DNA of 64,000 nucleotides from Amniculibacterium aquaticum (GCF_003852705.1 NZ_REFA01000010.1:23960-87959); one strand, 5' to 3'; shown: positions 53,838 to 63,804, numbered from the stretch's first letter. Numbers and translations are program-made. The notes: a model not told the origin generated them from the letters alone.

Positions 53838-54034
53838 TTAGAGCCTGTTTAAATTTTATATCTAGATTTTTTGTATCGATATTTAGATGGATTTTGGGTT
53901 TTAAAATTGAAGTTTTAGCGGGCTAAAACAAAAATTTAAAATACAAAATATGCTAAATAGAATACAAAAAGGCAGATAAGAAAGATTAGAAATAGACGAA
54001 TTATTATTTCGGTAAAATTTTATACGGACTCTTA
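53838..54034. mobile_element. MITE-like element, 191 bases, with TTA target duplications
   Basis: The left end GAGCCTGTTTAAATTTTA (from 53841) and the inverted right end GAGTCCGTATAAAATTTTA (from 54031) match at about 16 of 19 positions with one gap. Both are flanked by TTA (53838-53840 and 54032-54034). The interior has no ORF. The ends also resemble the IS end at 63874 (GAACTTGTTTAATGTTT). It separates folE from cysS and stops 14 bases before the cysS start, so it may contribute cysS leader sequence. The remaining 53696-53837 holds nothing I can support. Confidence 0.65.
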
Positions 54035-54048
54035 ATTCAAAAAAAATA

Positions 54049-55521
54049 ATGATACTAAAAATATACAATTCGCTGTCTGGCGAAAAAGAACAATTCAAAC
54101 CCATCTTGGAAGGAAATGTTGGCATGTATGTCTGCGGACCAACCGTGTACAGCAATGTACACATGGGTAATGTAAGGACTTTTATGTCGTTCGATTTCAT
54201 ATACAGGACACTGACTTTCTTGGGGTACAAAGTGCGATATGTTAGGAATATAACGGATGCCGGCCACCTTACCGACGATGGAAATATTGATAACGATCGT
54301 TTTGTAAAACAATCCCGATTGGAAAAATTAGAACCCATGGAAATCGTACAAAAATATACCGTGGATTTTCATCAGGTTTTGGAAAAATTCAATTTACTTC
54401 CACCTACCATAGAGCCTACTGCAACAGGACATATTCTGGAGCAAATCGAGCTGACTCAAAAGTTAATTGATACGGGATTTGCCTACGAAAGCAACGGTTC
54501 TGTTTATTTTGATGTGATTGCTTACAACCAAAAAGGCCTTAATTATGGCGAACTTTCCAATAGAAATATTGAAGAATTGTTTGCTAACACCAGAGATCTG
54601 GACGGACAAGACGAGAAAAAAAATCCACAAGATTTTGCCCTTTGGAAATCGGCCTCTCCGGCACACATTATGCGTTGGAATTCGCCTTGGGGCGAAGGTT
54701 TTCCCGGATGGCATTTGGAGTGTACCGCGATGAGCACCAAATATTTGGGCGAAAGATTTGATATCCACGGTGGAGGTATGGATCTTAAATTTCCACATCA
54801 CGAGTGCGAAGTTGCCCAAGGTAAAGCGTGCAATGGAACAAGCCCCGTTAATTATTGGATGCATGCCAATATGCTGACCATGAACGGACAAAGAATGAGC
54901 AAATCCACCGGAAATTATATCAACCCTATGGATTTGGTAACCGGAGAAAATGATTTTTTTGAAAAATCTTTTCATCCTTCTGTCGTTCGATTTTCCTTTA
55001 TGCAAGCCCATTACAGAAGTGTTTTGGACATTTCCAACGATGCAATGGTCGCCTCAGAAAAAGGACATCAAAGACTGATGGAAGCCATTAAAATTCTGAA
55101 TGCAACCCACGCAACTTCTGTTGTGAAAGAAGACAGCAATTGGGCTTTCGAACTCTGGAAAACCAATGCCTATGCTGCTTTGTTAGACGATTTCAATGCA
55201 CCCATCTTAATTTCTCATCTTTTTGAAGCTGTAAAAATTATTTTTGCAATGAAAGAAGGAAAAATTTACTTTAGCCAAGATGATTTTGAGGAATTTAAAA
55301 AATTGATGAATGCTTTTGTTTTCGATGTTTTGGGACTTCAGAATATCGAGGAAAATAACAACGAAAAGTTGGATCAGGCTTTGCAAGTTTTGATAGAATT
55401 GAGAAACCAAGCCCGAAAAGCTAAAAACTTCGAACTTTCCGACCAAATCCGTGATCAACTTCTGGAAAAAGGCATTGAATTGAAAGACAGCAGAGAGGGT
55501 ACGACCTATGTGCTGAACTAA
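54049..55521 (+). CDS. cysS: Cysteinyl-tRNA synthetase
   Basis: 490 residues of class Ia synthetase: [19 protein letters not shown] (zinc Cys plus HIGH-type HMGN), zinc ligands again in WHLECTAMS and [10 protein letters not shown], and the KMSKS loop as [10 protein letters not shown]. The C-terminal helical domain ends [31 protein letters not shown]. It charges tRNA-Cys. Confidence 0.97.
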   Translation: MILKIYNSLSGEKEQFKPILEGNVGMYVCGPTVYSNVHMGNVRTFMSFDFIYRTLTFLGYKVRYVRNITDAGHLTDDGNIDNDRFVKQSRLEKLEPMEIVQKYTVDFHQVLEKFNLLPPTIEPTATGHILEQIELTQKLIDTGFAYESNGSVYFDVIAYNQKGLNYGELSNRNIEELFANTRDLDGQDEKKNPQDFALWKSASPAHIMRWNSPWGEGFPGWHLECTAMSTKYLGERFDIHGGGMDLKFPHHECEVAQGKACNGTSPVNYWMHANMLTMNGQRMSKSTGNYINPMDLVTGENDFFEKSFHPSVVRFSFMQAHYRSVLDISNDAMVASEKGHQRLMEAIKILNATHATSVVKEDSNWAFELWKTNAYAALLDDFNAPILISHLFEAVKIIFAMKEGKIYFSQDDFEEFKKLMNAFVFDVLGLQNIEENNNEKLDQALQVLIELRNQARKAKNFELSDQIRDQLLEKGIELKDSREGTTYVLN

Positions 55522-55546
55522 GTTTTCAAGAAAATTTTTATAAGAC

Positions 55547-55580
55547 AATCCTTCAGGTTTTTTCCTGAAGGATTTTTTTG
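55547..55580 (+). terminator. Terminator after cysS
   Basis: Perfect stem AATCCTTCAGG/CCTGAAGGATT with a T6 loop, then T-run. Its arms resemble the dispersed AATCCTTCAAGGATT palindrome. Confidence 0.93.
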
Positions 55581-55649
55581 TTTGAATTATTAAAAATTCT
55601 GTAACTTCGTTACTCAAATCACAATCTATTAATTCAAAAATTAACAATT

Positions 55650-56792
55650 ATGAAAAAACTTTTACTATCACTTCCGTTGTTGGCTTTGGGGCTACAGGTA
55701 CAGGCACAGCAAGAGATTTATGCACTTACCGGATTGCAAAGTCCAAATATTATTTTCAAAGATTTTCGTGCTTTGGACATGCGCAACGGTCAGACTTCAG
55801 CCGTGATTTTTTCATCAGATTCTACTCCTAATGTTATTTCAGATACCAGAAAAGTGAAAGTGGATGAGGTGAAAAATTCCTACAACAATGCCCAAGCTTC
55901 TGCCATTGCAACTTTGGCATTGGACGGGAATAATTTGGTCTATACACCCATGTATTCCACCAATTTTTATGCGTTGGATCTCAAAACGAAACAAATAACC
56001 TTAATCGAAAATAGTGTTGCCAAATCCATGGCTTGCGATATCAACTCGCATTTTACCAGAATGGCAACGGGTACAGACGGTGCGATTTATACCCTTAACA
56101 ATTCCGGCTCTCAGTTGCTGAAGATTTCCAACATCAACGGGAAATACGAGGTGAAGGATTTGGGTGAGGTTAGCAATGATGTTTCCAATGGAGATCATAA
56201 TTTCAAAATAATGACTGTGGGTTATGGTGGAGATATGGTTGCCGATACCGATAACAATTTTTACATTTTTGCGGCTTCTGGAAATGTATTCAAGCTAAAT
56301 ACCAACGACAGAGTTCTAAAATATTGGGGTAAAGTTACTGGATTGCCGGAAAATTATTCTCTAAACGGAGCTGCGGTCAATGAAAATGGAGAAGTCGTGG
56401 TGGGATCGGCCAAAGGTGGAGATTTGTACGAAGTAAACTTCAATAACTTAACTGCTCACGCCATCTATGGCGGTGTTCAGCATCAGATTTATGATTTGGC
56501 AAGCAAGCATTTTATTGGTGAAAATAAAGGAGAAGTGTCTTTGGTTCAAAACGATATTTATCCTACGAAAGTAACCGATGGTAACATCAACATACAGTTA
56601 GAACCTTCATTGACCAAATCATTGATTAAGGTGGAAGTCTTCAATACTGTGGGAACAAAAGTTGTGGAAAAAACGCTTAACACCGGACGAAGAATGTCGC
56701 TTTTAGGACTGACACAAGGTGTTTACATCGTGAATGTATTGGGTGAAAAAGGAGAAACCCTCATTGCAAAAAAAGTGTTGCTTGCTCGTTAA
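55650..56792 (+). CDS. Secreted beta-propeller-like protein with T9SS sorting tail
   Basis: 380 residues: signal peptide ending QVQAQ, then repeated short beta segments (GNNLVYTPMYSTNFYALDLKTKQITLIE, ATGTDGAIYTLNNSGSQLLKIS, ADTDNNFYIFAASGNVFKLN) resembling propeller blades. The last 75 residues (KSLIKVEVFNTVGTKVVEKTL, GVYIVNVLGEKGETLIAKKVLL) are a type A T9SS C-terminal domain. That domain directs secretion through SprA and is normally removed. The cargo function is not recognised. Confidence 0.88.
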   Translation: MKKLLLSLPLLALGLQVQAQQEIYALTGLQSPNIIFKDFRALDMRNGQTSAVIFSSDSTPNVISDTRKVKVDEVKNSYNNAQASAIATLALDGNNLVYTPMYSTNFYALDLKTKQITLIENSVAKSMACDINSHFTRMATGTDGAIYTLNNSGSQLLKISNINGKYEVKDLGEVSNDVSNGDHNFKIMTVGYGGDMVADTDNNFYIFAASGNVFKLNTNDRVLKYWGKVTGLPENYSLNGAAVNENGEVVVGSAKGGDLYEVNFNNLTAHAIYGGVQHQIYDLASKHFIGENKGEVSLVQNDIYPTKVTDGNINIQLEPSLTKSLIKVEVFNTVGTKVVEKTLNTGRRMSLLGLTQGVYIVNVLGEKGETLIAKKVLLAR

Positions 56793-56813
56793 TCTTTATC
56801 AATAATAAATAAT

Positions 56814-56842
56814 AAGCCTTCCGATATTTGGAAGGCTTTTGT
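56814..56842. terminator. Terminator between the T9SS cargo gene and the symporter gene
   Basis: Stem AAGCCTTCC/GGAAGGCTT with a seven-base loop, T-run rightward and A/T-rich leftward; serves converging genes. Confidence 0.85.
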
Positions 56843-56862
56843 ATTTCTGAAAGAATTTTTTA

Positions 56863-58299
56863 TTATTTTTTACGAATTAACCACAATCCAAAGAAGGTGA
56901 TCAGTCCGTTGATGATTAACAATTCCAAACCAATTTTGAATTCACCAAAAATACTTTCTTGATACTTATCAATGATGAACGAAACCACCGGTGCAGCAAT
57001 GCAAATAAACGGTACAAGCTTGTCTTTTACTTTGTATTTGGTGAAAATTCCAAAGGCAAACAATCCCAAAAGCGGACCGTATGTGAAGCCTGCAAGTTTC
57101 AAGATTAGCCCAATCATGGAATTGTCATTAATCAATTTGAAAATAATCACCATGATCAAAAAAGCAACCGCCACCAAAAGATGCGTTCTTTTTCTGAATT
57201 TTTCCTTTTTGGCGTTGTCCCAATCTTTTTCTTTCAATCCATAAATATCGATGCAAAGAGATGAGGTAAGCGCTGTCATGGCGCCATCAGCACTCGGGAA
57301 TAATGCGGATATCAGTGCGATAATAAAAATAATGGAAATGATAGGAGGCATGTGGTTAAGGGCGATCTCTGGGAAGAGCTGGTCTCCTGTAAGGGTTAGG
57401 TTTTCTTGTGCGCCGTACAAATGCAATAGTCCACCCATGAAAAGGAAAAGGGAGATTACGACCAGTAATATGAAGCCTAAAGTGACCATATTTTTTTGAG
57501 AATCTTTCAACTTGGTTACGGAAAGAGATTTTTGCATCATTTCTTGGTCGATACCGGTCATTGTTATGGTTATGAAAGCACCTGCCAATACTTGTTTTAG
57601 GAAAAATGCTTTGCTGTTAATGTCCGGATTGATTATTTCTGTGTAACCCTGACCGTGCATGGCAGAAATACTTTCGAAAAAATTAAGCCCCAAATGATTC
57701 ATCATGTACACGGAGCAGATGATTAAACCCAACAACATACAAGTGGTCTGCAGCGTATCGGTCCATACAATTGTTTTTACTCCACCTTCATAAGTGTACA
57801 AAATAATCATGGCCAAAATAACTAAAGTAGTCACTATAAACGGAACTCCTAGGCTTTCTAAAATGGCAACTTGCAAAATGTTGACCACCAAGTACAGCCT
57901 CGCTGTGGCGCCAACCAATCGGGATACGATAAAGATCCAAGCGCCGGACTTGTAGGAAAGTTGTCCCATTCGGTGTTGCAAGTAACCGTAAATGGAGGTC
58001 AGCTGCAATCGATAATAGAGTGGGAGTAGGATATAGGCGATAACGATATAACCTACGAGGTAACCAATGGTAATTTGTAAGTAATGGAACTTGTCGGCAC
58101 CTACCGCTCCAGGGACGGAAACGAATGTGACACCAGAGAGCGAAGTTCCTATCATCCCAAATGCGACCAGCATCCAGTTGGATTTTCTATTTCCGATAAA
58201 GAAACTGTCGTTGTTGCTGCCTTTTCCGGTTTTTAAAGCCACGACGAGCAATAAAACAAAATAGGCAATGATAATGGCGAGTAAAATGAAGGGATTCAT
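56863..58299 (-). CDS. Sodium:solute symporter (SSS family)
   Basis: 478 residues and about 13 membrane helices. SSS landmarks: GNRKSNWMLVAFGMIGTSLSGVTFVSVPG, YGYLQHRMGQLSYKSGAWIFIVSRLVGATARLYLV, and ISALFPSADGAMTALTSSLCIDIYG with the sodium-coordinating Ser/Thr. Bacteroidota have many SSS paralogues; the solute cannot be told from the sequence. Confidence 0.9.
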   Translation of the reverse strand: MNPFILLAIIIAYFVLLLVVALKTGKGSNNDSFFIGNRKSNWMLVAFGMIGTSLSGVTFVSVPGAVGADKFHYLQITIGYLVGYIVIAYILLPLYYRLQLTSIYGYLQHRMGQLSYKSGAWIFIVSRLVGATARLYLVVNILQVAILESLGVPFIVTTLVILAMIILYTYEGGVKTIVWTDTLQTTCMLLGLIICSVYMMNHLGLNFFESISAMHGQGYTEIINPDINSKAFFLKQVLAGAFITITMTGIDQEMMQKSLSVTKLKDSQKNMVTLGFILLVVISLFLFMGGLLHLYGAQENLTLTGDQLFPEIALNHMPPIISIIFIIALISALFPSADGAMTALTSSLCIDIYGLKEKDWDNAKKEKFRKRTHLLVAVAFLIMVIIFKLINDNSMIGLILKLAGFTYGPLLGLFAFGIFTKYKVKDKLVPFICIAAPVVSFIIDKYQESIFGEFKIGLELLIINGLITFFGLWLIRKK

Positions 58300-58362
58300 A
58301 CAGTCTCATTTTTTTAAGATGAGCAAATATATGTTTTTTGTTTGGAAAATTTTAACAAAAAA

Positions 58363-58388
58363 ACGACCGTTTCTACGGAGACGGTCGT
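58363..58388 (-). terminator. Terminator of the panD/flippase-like unit
   Basis: Stem ACGACCGT/ACGGTCGT with a ten-base loop; read leftward it runs into a T-tract. Confidence 0.85.
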
Positions 58389-58403
58389 GGTTTATGCGGT
58401 ATA

Positions 58404-59420
58404 TTAAGATTTGTTTGTAGCTTTTTCTCTGGCTTTTGCTAGAATTGGGATAGAGATCAGTCCCATGATGAGCATAATGACCAATTGCATGGTGTGTGAC
58501 AAAAAAGCGTAGGAAAGTCCAATTTCAGCACCTTCTTCAAAAGATTTTCCTAACGAAAGAAAAAGCGCACCGATCCCTAATTTTAGAGCAAAATGAAATG
58601 CACCAATCCCACCAGAAGCAGGAACAATCATGCCCAAAGTCCCAACAACGATGATGAAAAGTCCATCTGCAGGAGAAAAATGGCTGGTCTCTGGAAGGGC
58701 AAAACAAACAAGGTAGGCGGCAAAATAATAACTCATCCAGATCCCAATGGTGTATAAGATGAATTTTGTCTTTTGTTTCAACTTGAAAATGGATGTCAGA
58801 CCCATAAATATCCCGTCGATAAAATGGATGATTTTGGCAATGAAACCGTATTTCAAGAAATGCTTTTTAAATTTAAAAAATAAAAATGTCCCAAGGGTGA
58901 AAATAAGGATGAAGGCAATAAAAATATTCGGATTGAATTTGAATCCCGACTGGGTGTAAAAGGCTAAAATAGCATCGTACTTAAAGGCTAAGGTGAAACC
59001 TAAAAAAATAAGCATGCAAACCAAATCGATCACTCTTTCCAAAATGATAGTTCCAAAAGATTTGTCCACAGGTACTTTTTCTACTCCGAATAGCGCGGTA
59101 GATCTTGCCAATTCGCCACTTCTCGGGATGGTCAGGTTCATCAGGTACCCGAAAGATATGGTCCAAAGAGAGTTGGAATTGGAAATTTGATGTCCCAACG
59201 GTTCCAGCAGCAGGTTCCAACGGACAGCCCTGAGCCAATAAGCCAATAAGCCAAATGCCGATGCTGCAATAATCCAAAAGTAATTGGCTTTACTAACCGA
59301 TTCTAGAATTTTGTCAAATTCCAATCCTCTCAATGCCAACCACATGAAAACCACGGCAAAGACTAACGAAATGGAGATGGTAAGTAGGGACTTTGCTTTG
59401 TTGTTTTTTGGATCAGTCAT
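58404..59420 (-). CDS. LPG-synthase TM family / flippase-like membrane protein
   Basis: 338 residues, seven or eight membrane helices, the pattern of the lysylphosphatidylglycerol synthase transmembrane family: AYWLRAVRWNLLLEPLGHQIS, FGYLMNLTIPRSGELARSTAL, GTIILERVIDLVCML, GTLGMIVPASGGIGAFHFAL. Members without the soluble synthetase domain are thought to move lipids or lipid-linked sugars. It lies 19 bases after panD on the same strand. Confidence 0.88.
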   Translation of the reverse strand: MTDPKNNKAKSLLTISISLVFAVVFMWLALRGLEFDKILESVSKANYFWIIAASAFGLLAYWLRAVRWNLLLEPLGHQISNSNSLWTISFGYLMNLTIPRSGELARSTALFGVEKVPVDKSFGTIILERVIDLVCMLIFLGFTLAFKYDAILAFYTQSGFKFNPNIFIAFILIFTLGTFLFFKFKKHFLKYGFIAKIIHFIDGIFMGLTSIFKLKQKTKFILYTIGIWMSYYFAAYLVCFALPETSHFSPADGLFIIVVGTLGMIVPASGGIGAFHFALKLGIGALFLSLGKSFEEGAEIGLSYAFLSHTMQLVIMLIMGLISIPILAKAREKATNKS

Positions 59421-59439
59421 GGATTTTTGGATCGTCGAA

Positions 59440-59790
59440 TTATTTTAAAAGATTGGTTCTTTCGTTCGGGAAAACGATTTTTGGATGAAAGTTCTGGGCT
59501 TCTTCAGGGGTCATTTGAGCATAGGCGATGATGATGACAATGTCGCCTTTTTGAACTTTTCTGGCAGCAGGACCATTCAGGCAAATTTCACCTGAACCTC
59601 TTTTTCCTTTTATGGCATAGGTGTCGAAGCGCTCTCCATTGTCCACATTGACAATGTACACCCTTTCGCCCACCATAATTCCTGATGCATCCAATAAGTC
59701 CTCATCTATTGTAATGCTCCCGATGTAGTCTAAGTCAGAGGCGGTTACCTTTACTCTGTGAATCTTAGATTTAAAAACTTCAATTAACAT
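59440..59790 (-). CDS. panD: Aspartate 1-decarboxylase proenzyme
   Basis: 116 residues. Self-cleavage is expected at the Gly-Ser of DYIGSITID, giving the pyruvoyl cofactor; [39 protein letters not shown] completes the family pattern. It forms beta-alanine for pantothenate and CoA synthesis. Confidence 0.96.
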   Translation of the reverse strand: MLIEVFKSKIHRVKVTASDLDYIGSITIDEDLLDASGIMVGERVYIVNVDNGERFDTYAIKGKRGSGEICLNGPAARKVQKGDIVIIIAYAQMTPEEAQNFHPKIVFPNERTNLLK

Positions 59791-60183
59791 GGCGCAAATT
59801 TACTATATTTTGTAAAACTATGGTAAATGTTTAACGATTAATCTTCATTTTAATAGGGTATTTTTAGTTCAATAAACCAAGAGGATAAGGTGATTGTTGT
59901 GCTTTAAAATACAGATTGTGGTCGTCGTGTTTTAAATTATGGATTTGATAATTCACAATAAAATGCTCTTATATCTTGTAAATATGCGAGATATGGTGAT
60001 TATTTGTGAATGAAAACGCTTTAAATCAGAGTACTTTCACAATTGTTAAAATTATAGAAAATGTTAAAATAAATCTTAAAACATGTGTTAATTATTATTT
60101 TTATTTAAAATGTTTGCGTATTCCGAAAATTGTTTTACATTTGTCTTAAACAACACGGACAAATCAAAAATAAATATTGTATT
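59791..60183. other. A+T-rich gap between divergent panD and HU genes
   Basis: 393 bases without a supportable ORF. The right end holds the HU promoter (next entry). An ATATCT/AGATAT inverted pair near 59972-59996 is short and may be chance. Confidence 0.5.
60113..60143 (+). promoter_or_regulatory. Promoter of the HU gene
   Basis: TTTG at 60113-60116, a 19-base spacer, TACATTTG at 60136-60143. One of the best matches to the Bacteroidota promoter in the window, fitting a highly expressed gene. Confidence 0.8.
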
Positions 60184-60474
60184 ATGAACAAAACAGAACT
60201 AATCGATGCAATGGCAAAAGATGCCGGAATTACTAAAGTAGCTGCTAAAGCGGCATTGGAATCTTTTATGTCTAATGTTACTGCTACTTTGAAGAAAAAA
60301 GAGGGTAAGGTTTCTCTAATTGGATTTGGTACTTTTTCAGTTACTGAAAGAGCGGCAAGACAAGGGATCAATCCTGCAACCAAGAAGCCTATTAAAATTG
60401 CTGCTAAAAAAGTAGCGAAGTTTAAGGCAGGTGCCGAGTTGGCGAACGCTGTAGCCGGTGCTAAGAAAAAATAA
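60184..60474 (+). CDS. hup: HU-family DNA-binding protein
   Basis: 96 residues from MNKTELIDAMAKDAGI. The core matches HU: FGTFSVTERAARQGINPATKKPIKIAAKKVAKFKAGAELANAV, with the DNA-clasping arm around NPATKKP. Nucleoid architecture protein with its own promoter and terminator. Confidence 0.96.
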   Translation: MNKTELIDAMAKDAGITKVAAKAALESFMSNVTATLKKKEGKVSLIGFGTFSVTERAARQGINPATKKPIKIAAKKVAKFKAGAELANAVAGAKKK

Positions 60475-60499
60475 ATTTGATTTTAGGATTTATATGTGT

Positions 60500-60530
60500 A
60501 AGGTCTCTATCTCAGGATAGGGACTTTTTT
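60500..60530 (+). terminator. Terminator after the HU gene
   Basis: A 12-base-pair stem AAGGTCTCTATC/GATAGGGACTT with two G-U pairs, a four-base loop and a T-run. Confidence 0.85.
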
Positions 60531-60574
60531 ATGAAAGATCCTGAAGAAGCCATCGCTATTCTTGATTTTCATGA

Positions 60575-60604
60575 TTTGGAATTAACAAAAATTAACTATT
60601 TTTG
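60575..60604 (+). promoter_or_regulatory. Promoter of the aspartate aminotransferase gene
   Basis: TTTG at 60575-60578, an 18-base spacer, TATTTTTG at 60597-60604. The gene starts 16 bases later, so the leader is very short. Confidence 0.72.
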
Positions 60605-60620
60605 CAAAAAATTTTTCAAA

Positions 60621-61826
60621 ATGCCAAAAATTTCAAATCGTGCCTTGCACATGCCGGCTTCTCCCATGAGAAAACTGATCCCGTATGCTTTGAAAGCAAA
60701 GAAAAACGGAACTAAAGTGTATCACTTAAATATTGGTCAGCCGGATATTGAAACTCCAGAAACGGCCTTGAATGCCATTAAAAACAATTCATTAAAGATC
60801 TATGAATATGCTCTTTCTGAAGGAAATTTGGATTACAGAACAGCATTGAAAAATTATTATCACGGTTTGGGCTTTACCGATTTGTTAACCGATAATTTTA
60901 TAGTAACCAACGGCGGGTCAGAGGCATTGAGCTTTGCTCTGTCCACCCTTTGTGATGATGGCGATGAAGTGATTATTCCGGAACCGTATTATGCGAATTA
61001 TAACGGATTTACAAGTAATTTTAACATCAATGTGGTGGCCATTCCTTCGACCATTAACGAAGGTTTTGCATTGCCACCGATGGAGGAGTTTGAAAAGAAA
61101 ATTACCGATAAAACCCGTGCAATCATCATTTGCAACCCTGGAAATCCCACCGGTTACCTTTATACCAAAGAAGAATTGCAAAAACTTGCAGACATAGCAT
61201 TGAAATACGATATCGTGGTGATTTCTGATGAAGTGTACCGCGAGTATGTTTACGGTGAAGAAAAACAAGTGTCAATGTTGGCTTTCCCGGAATTGGCGGA
61301 AAACTGCATCATCATCGATTCCGAATCGAAGAGATACAGCATGTGTGGAGCACGAATTGGTTGCATGATTACGCGATCCAAAAAAATTCACGATACGGCG
61401 ATGTTGTTCGCTCAGGCAAGGCTAAGTCCAGTGTTGTTAGGACAAATTGCTGCCGCAGCTGCACATGAAAACGATACCGAATACATTGCAAAAGTTAGAG
61501 CCGAATACAAACACAGAAGAGATACTTTGGTGGAATTAATGAATCAAATCCCCGGTGTGATCTGTCCAAAACCAAAAGGTGCTTTTTATTGCGTAGCCGA
61601 ATTGCCGGTTGACGATACCGATAAATTTGCAAAATGGTTGCTGGAAAGCTATTCCAAAGACAATGAAACCGTAATGGTAGCTCCAATGAGCGGGTTTTAC
61701 AGCAATCCGAAATTGGGTAAAAAGCAAATTCGTGTGGCCTATGTGCTGAAGGAAGAAGACTTGGTACGAAGTGTAGAACTGCTTTCCGATGCCTTGATTC
61801 AATACAAAGAAATTGAACATAAATAA
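60621..61826 (+). CDS. Class I aspartate-type aminotransferase
   Basis: The start at 60621 (MPKISNRALHMPASPMRKL) is chosen because the promoter and the HU terminator lie between it and an upstream in-frame ATG. 401 residues: NIGQPDIETPE, TNGGSEALSFAL, IICNPGNPTGYLY, ISDEVYREYVYGEE, and the PLP lysine in SESKRYSMCGARIG. The PLP enzyme interconverts aspartate and oxaloacetate or related amino acids; substrate range is not fixed by sequence. Confidence 0.94.
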   Translation: MPKISNRALHMPASPMRKLIPYALKAKKNGTKVYHLNIGQPDIETPETALNAIKNNSLKIYEYALSEGNLDYRTALKNYYHGLGFTDLLTDNFIVTNGGSEALSFALSTLCDDGDEVIIPEPYYANYNGFTSNFNINVVAIPSTINEGFALPPMEEFEKKITDKTRAIIICNPGNPTGYLYTKEELQKLADIALKYDIVVISDEVYREYVYGEEKQVSMLAFPELAENCIIIDSESKRYSMCGARIGCMITRSKKIHDTAMLFAQARLSPVLLGQIAAAAAHENDTEYIAKVRAEYKHRRDTLVELMNQIPGVICPKPKGAFYCVAELPVDDTDKFAKWLLESYSKDNETVMVAPMSGFYSNPKLGKKQIRVAYVLKEEDLVRSVELLSDALIQYKEIEHK

Positions 61827-61832
61827 ATGACC

Positions 61833-61858
61833 AACGGGCTTCGGCCCGTTTTTTTTTG
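61833..61858 (+). terminator. Terminator with UUCG tetraloop
   Basis: Stem AACGGGC/GCCCGTT closed by TTCG, followed by nine or more T. Confidence 0.97.
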
Positions 61859-61916
61859 TATTATTATTTCTGTATTCTAATATTATTTTTTTTACTTTAG
61901 CCCTAGTTTTTTTATT

Positions 61917-62936
61917 ATGAAGATTCACGAAAATTATCCCTTAAAATCTCTAAATACTTTTGGTGTTGATGTTACTGCAAATTATTTTGCTGAAGTAAGT
62001 ACTGTTGAAGATTTACGGATCGCTTTAGATTTTGCAGAACAAAATTCTCATTCTACTTTGTTTTTGGGAGGTGGGAGCAATGTTTTGTTTACCAAAAATT
62101 ACAACGGATTGGTGGTGAAACTGAATCTGAAAGGGATATCGGAAAAAATAATTTCAGAGTCTGAAGTTTTAGTAAGCGCACAAGCTGGTGAAAACTGGCA
62201 TGAATTTGTGCAATTCTGCCTTCAAAAAAATTATGGAGGCTTAGAAAATCTTTCGCTCATCCCAGGAAATGTCGGGACTTGTCCCATGCAAAACATCGGT
62301 GCGTATGGAGTGGAGATAAAAGATGTTTTGCATTCTTGTAAAGCTTTGAATTTGAAAACAAAGGAAATTGTAGAATTCACAAATGCGGAATGCAATTTTG
62401 GGTATCGAGATTCTATTTTTAAAACTGAAAGAAAAGGTGATTTTGTACTCTTGGAAGTTTGTTTTAAACTCACCACCAAAAATCACATCATTCATTCGGA
62501 ATACGGTGCTATAAAATCCGAACTGGAGAAAATGAATGTCGTTCAACCAACGATTCAGCAAGTTTCAGAAGCTGTGATTGCCATCAGACAAAGCAAGTTG
62601 CCCAATCCAAAGGAGATTGGGAATGCCGGTAGCTTTTTTAAAAATCCTACAATTTCAGAAGACGATTTTGAACGATTAAAACAAGAATTCCCGACAATTC
62701 CCGGGTATCCAAATGCAAGTGGAGTGAAGTTGGCGGCAGGTTGGCTGATCGAGCAAGCCGGTTGGAAGGGTAAACAAATCGGAAATGTAGCCAGTCATCA
62801 TCTACAAGCTTTGGTCCTTGTCAATAAAACCGGATTGGCGACCGGAAAGGAGATTTATGATTTTTCCAGCCGTATTATCGAAGATGTTAAAGAAAAGTTT
62901 TCGGTTCAATTGGAACGGGAAGTGAACATTGTATAA
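61917..62936 (+). CDS. murB: UDP-N-acetylenolpyruvoylglucosamine reductase
   Basis: 339 residues, the longer E. coli-like type I MurB. FAD-binding FLGGGSNVLFTKNYNGLVV, then LIPGNVGTCPMQNIGAYGVEIKD, GYRDSIFK, the catalytic Ser in GNAGSFFKNP and the C-terminal VQLEREVNIV. It reduces UDP-GlcNAc enolpyruvate to UDP-MurNAc in peptidoglycan synthesis. Confidence 0.97.
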   Translation: MKIHENYPLKSLNTFGVDVTANYFAEVSTVEDLRIALDFAEQNSHSTLFLGGGSNVLFTKNYNGLVVKLNLKGISEKIISESEVLVSAQAGENWHEFVQFCLQKNYGGLENLSLIPGNVGTCPMQNIGAYGVEIKDVLHSCKALNLKTKEIVEFTNAECNFGYRDSIFKTERKGDFVLLEVCFKLTTKNHIIHSEYGAIKSELEKMNVVQPTIQQVSEAVIAIRQSKLPNPKEIGNAGSFFKNPTISEDDFERLKQEFPTIPGYPNASGVKLAAGWLIEQAGWKGKQIGNVASHHLQALVLVNKTGLATGKEIYDFSSRIIEDVKEKFSVQLEREVNIV

Positions 62937-63099
62937 TTCTTAAAAGTCTTTTTTTCAAAAGACAGCTTCAAAACGAAAACAGATGTCTGTATTGCTGTTT
63001 TCCAGGTAAATCAAGATACCAAGAAAAAATGAAAGATTTAAAAATTGGATAAATTCAATGAGGTTGACCTTATCGGACAGCTTCTTTAAAATATAAAAT

Positions 63100-63801
63100 A
63101 TGATGAAGATAGTAATTATTTATTTCTGTATGACAATCTTTTCTTTTGTAAATGGACAAAATTTTGAGGTTACATATAAAGTGAAATTGCGCAGTGAAAT
63201 CCATGAAATGTATTATAAACTAATTATTGACGGTGATAATTCGGATTTCTTTTTAATTACCAAAAAAAATGAACTAGCTGATAATTTAGGAATTAAAACT
63301 GATAAAAGAATTAATACTTGCAGGAGAAAAGACAGTCTTTTTATCATATCTAATGAAGTTGATTTTTATTTAAAAGCCATATTGCCTCAAAAAATTCAAT
63401 GGGAAATTCAAAAAGAAAATAGTAATATTGTTGAGAATAATTTCAATTTGCACGAAGCAATATCAATTTATAATGATAAAAAAGTCAAAGCTTTTTTCAT
63501 AAAAGATATTAACTTACCTGAAGGACCATTCATTTTCAAAGGTTTGCCGGGCTTAATTTACTCTATTGAAAATGAAAATTATTCATTTCAATTAGTAGAA
63601 ATCAAAAAGGGTAATGAAAGTGTTTTGAAATTTCCAAAAAATAAAATTAAAATAATCAGTCTTGAAAAATATAAAGAATATAGAAAACAAATGAAAATAA
63701 AAGAAGGGAAAATGTTGAATGAAGTAATAAAATTACTTGATATGAAAGATGCAAAAGCTTCAGATTTTTCAGTTGATGAACCGTTAATCCAAATTTTATA
63801 A
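63100..63801 (+). CDS. GLPGLI family exported protein
   Basis: 233 residues with a signal peptide (ending SFVNGQ) and the defining FKGLPGLIYSIEN segment near residue 150. The family is common in Bacteroidota, usually as a partner gene of a TonB-dependent or other outer-membrane protein; function is unknown. The start could be the second Met (63103). Notably more A+T-rich than the murB gene before it. A truncated gene follows after three bases. Confidence 0.92.
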   Translation: MMKIVIIYFCMTIFSFVNGQNFEVTYKVKLRSEIHEMYYKLIIDGDNSDFFLITKKNELADNLGIKTDKRINTCRRKDSLFIISNEVDFYLKAILPQKIQWEIQKENSNIVENNFNLHEAISIYNDKKVKAFFIKDINLPEGPFIFKGLPGLIYSIENENYSFQLVEIKKGNESVLKFPKNKIKIISLEKYKEYRKQMKIKEGKMLNEVIKLLDMKDAKASDFSVDEPLIQIL

Positions 63802-63804
63802 AAA

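Noticed and set aside
54463..55011. 182-residue minus-strand ORF inside cysS
   Set aside because: Antisense shadow of the catalytic domain of cysteinyl-tRNA synthetase.
59972..59996. ATATCT/AGATAT inverted repeat upstream of the HU gene
   Set aside because: Six-base A+T-rich arms are expected by chance in this sequence.
60477..60620. Upstream extension of the aspartate aminotransferase
   Set aside because: It contains the HU terminator and a consensus promoter, and the added 48 residues are not part of the enzyme family.
62940..63099. Possible IS remnant with GACAGCTTC at 62961 and 63074
   Set aside because: Only a nine-base direct repeat and a weak hairpin; no terminal inverted repeats or transposase residue could be found.
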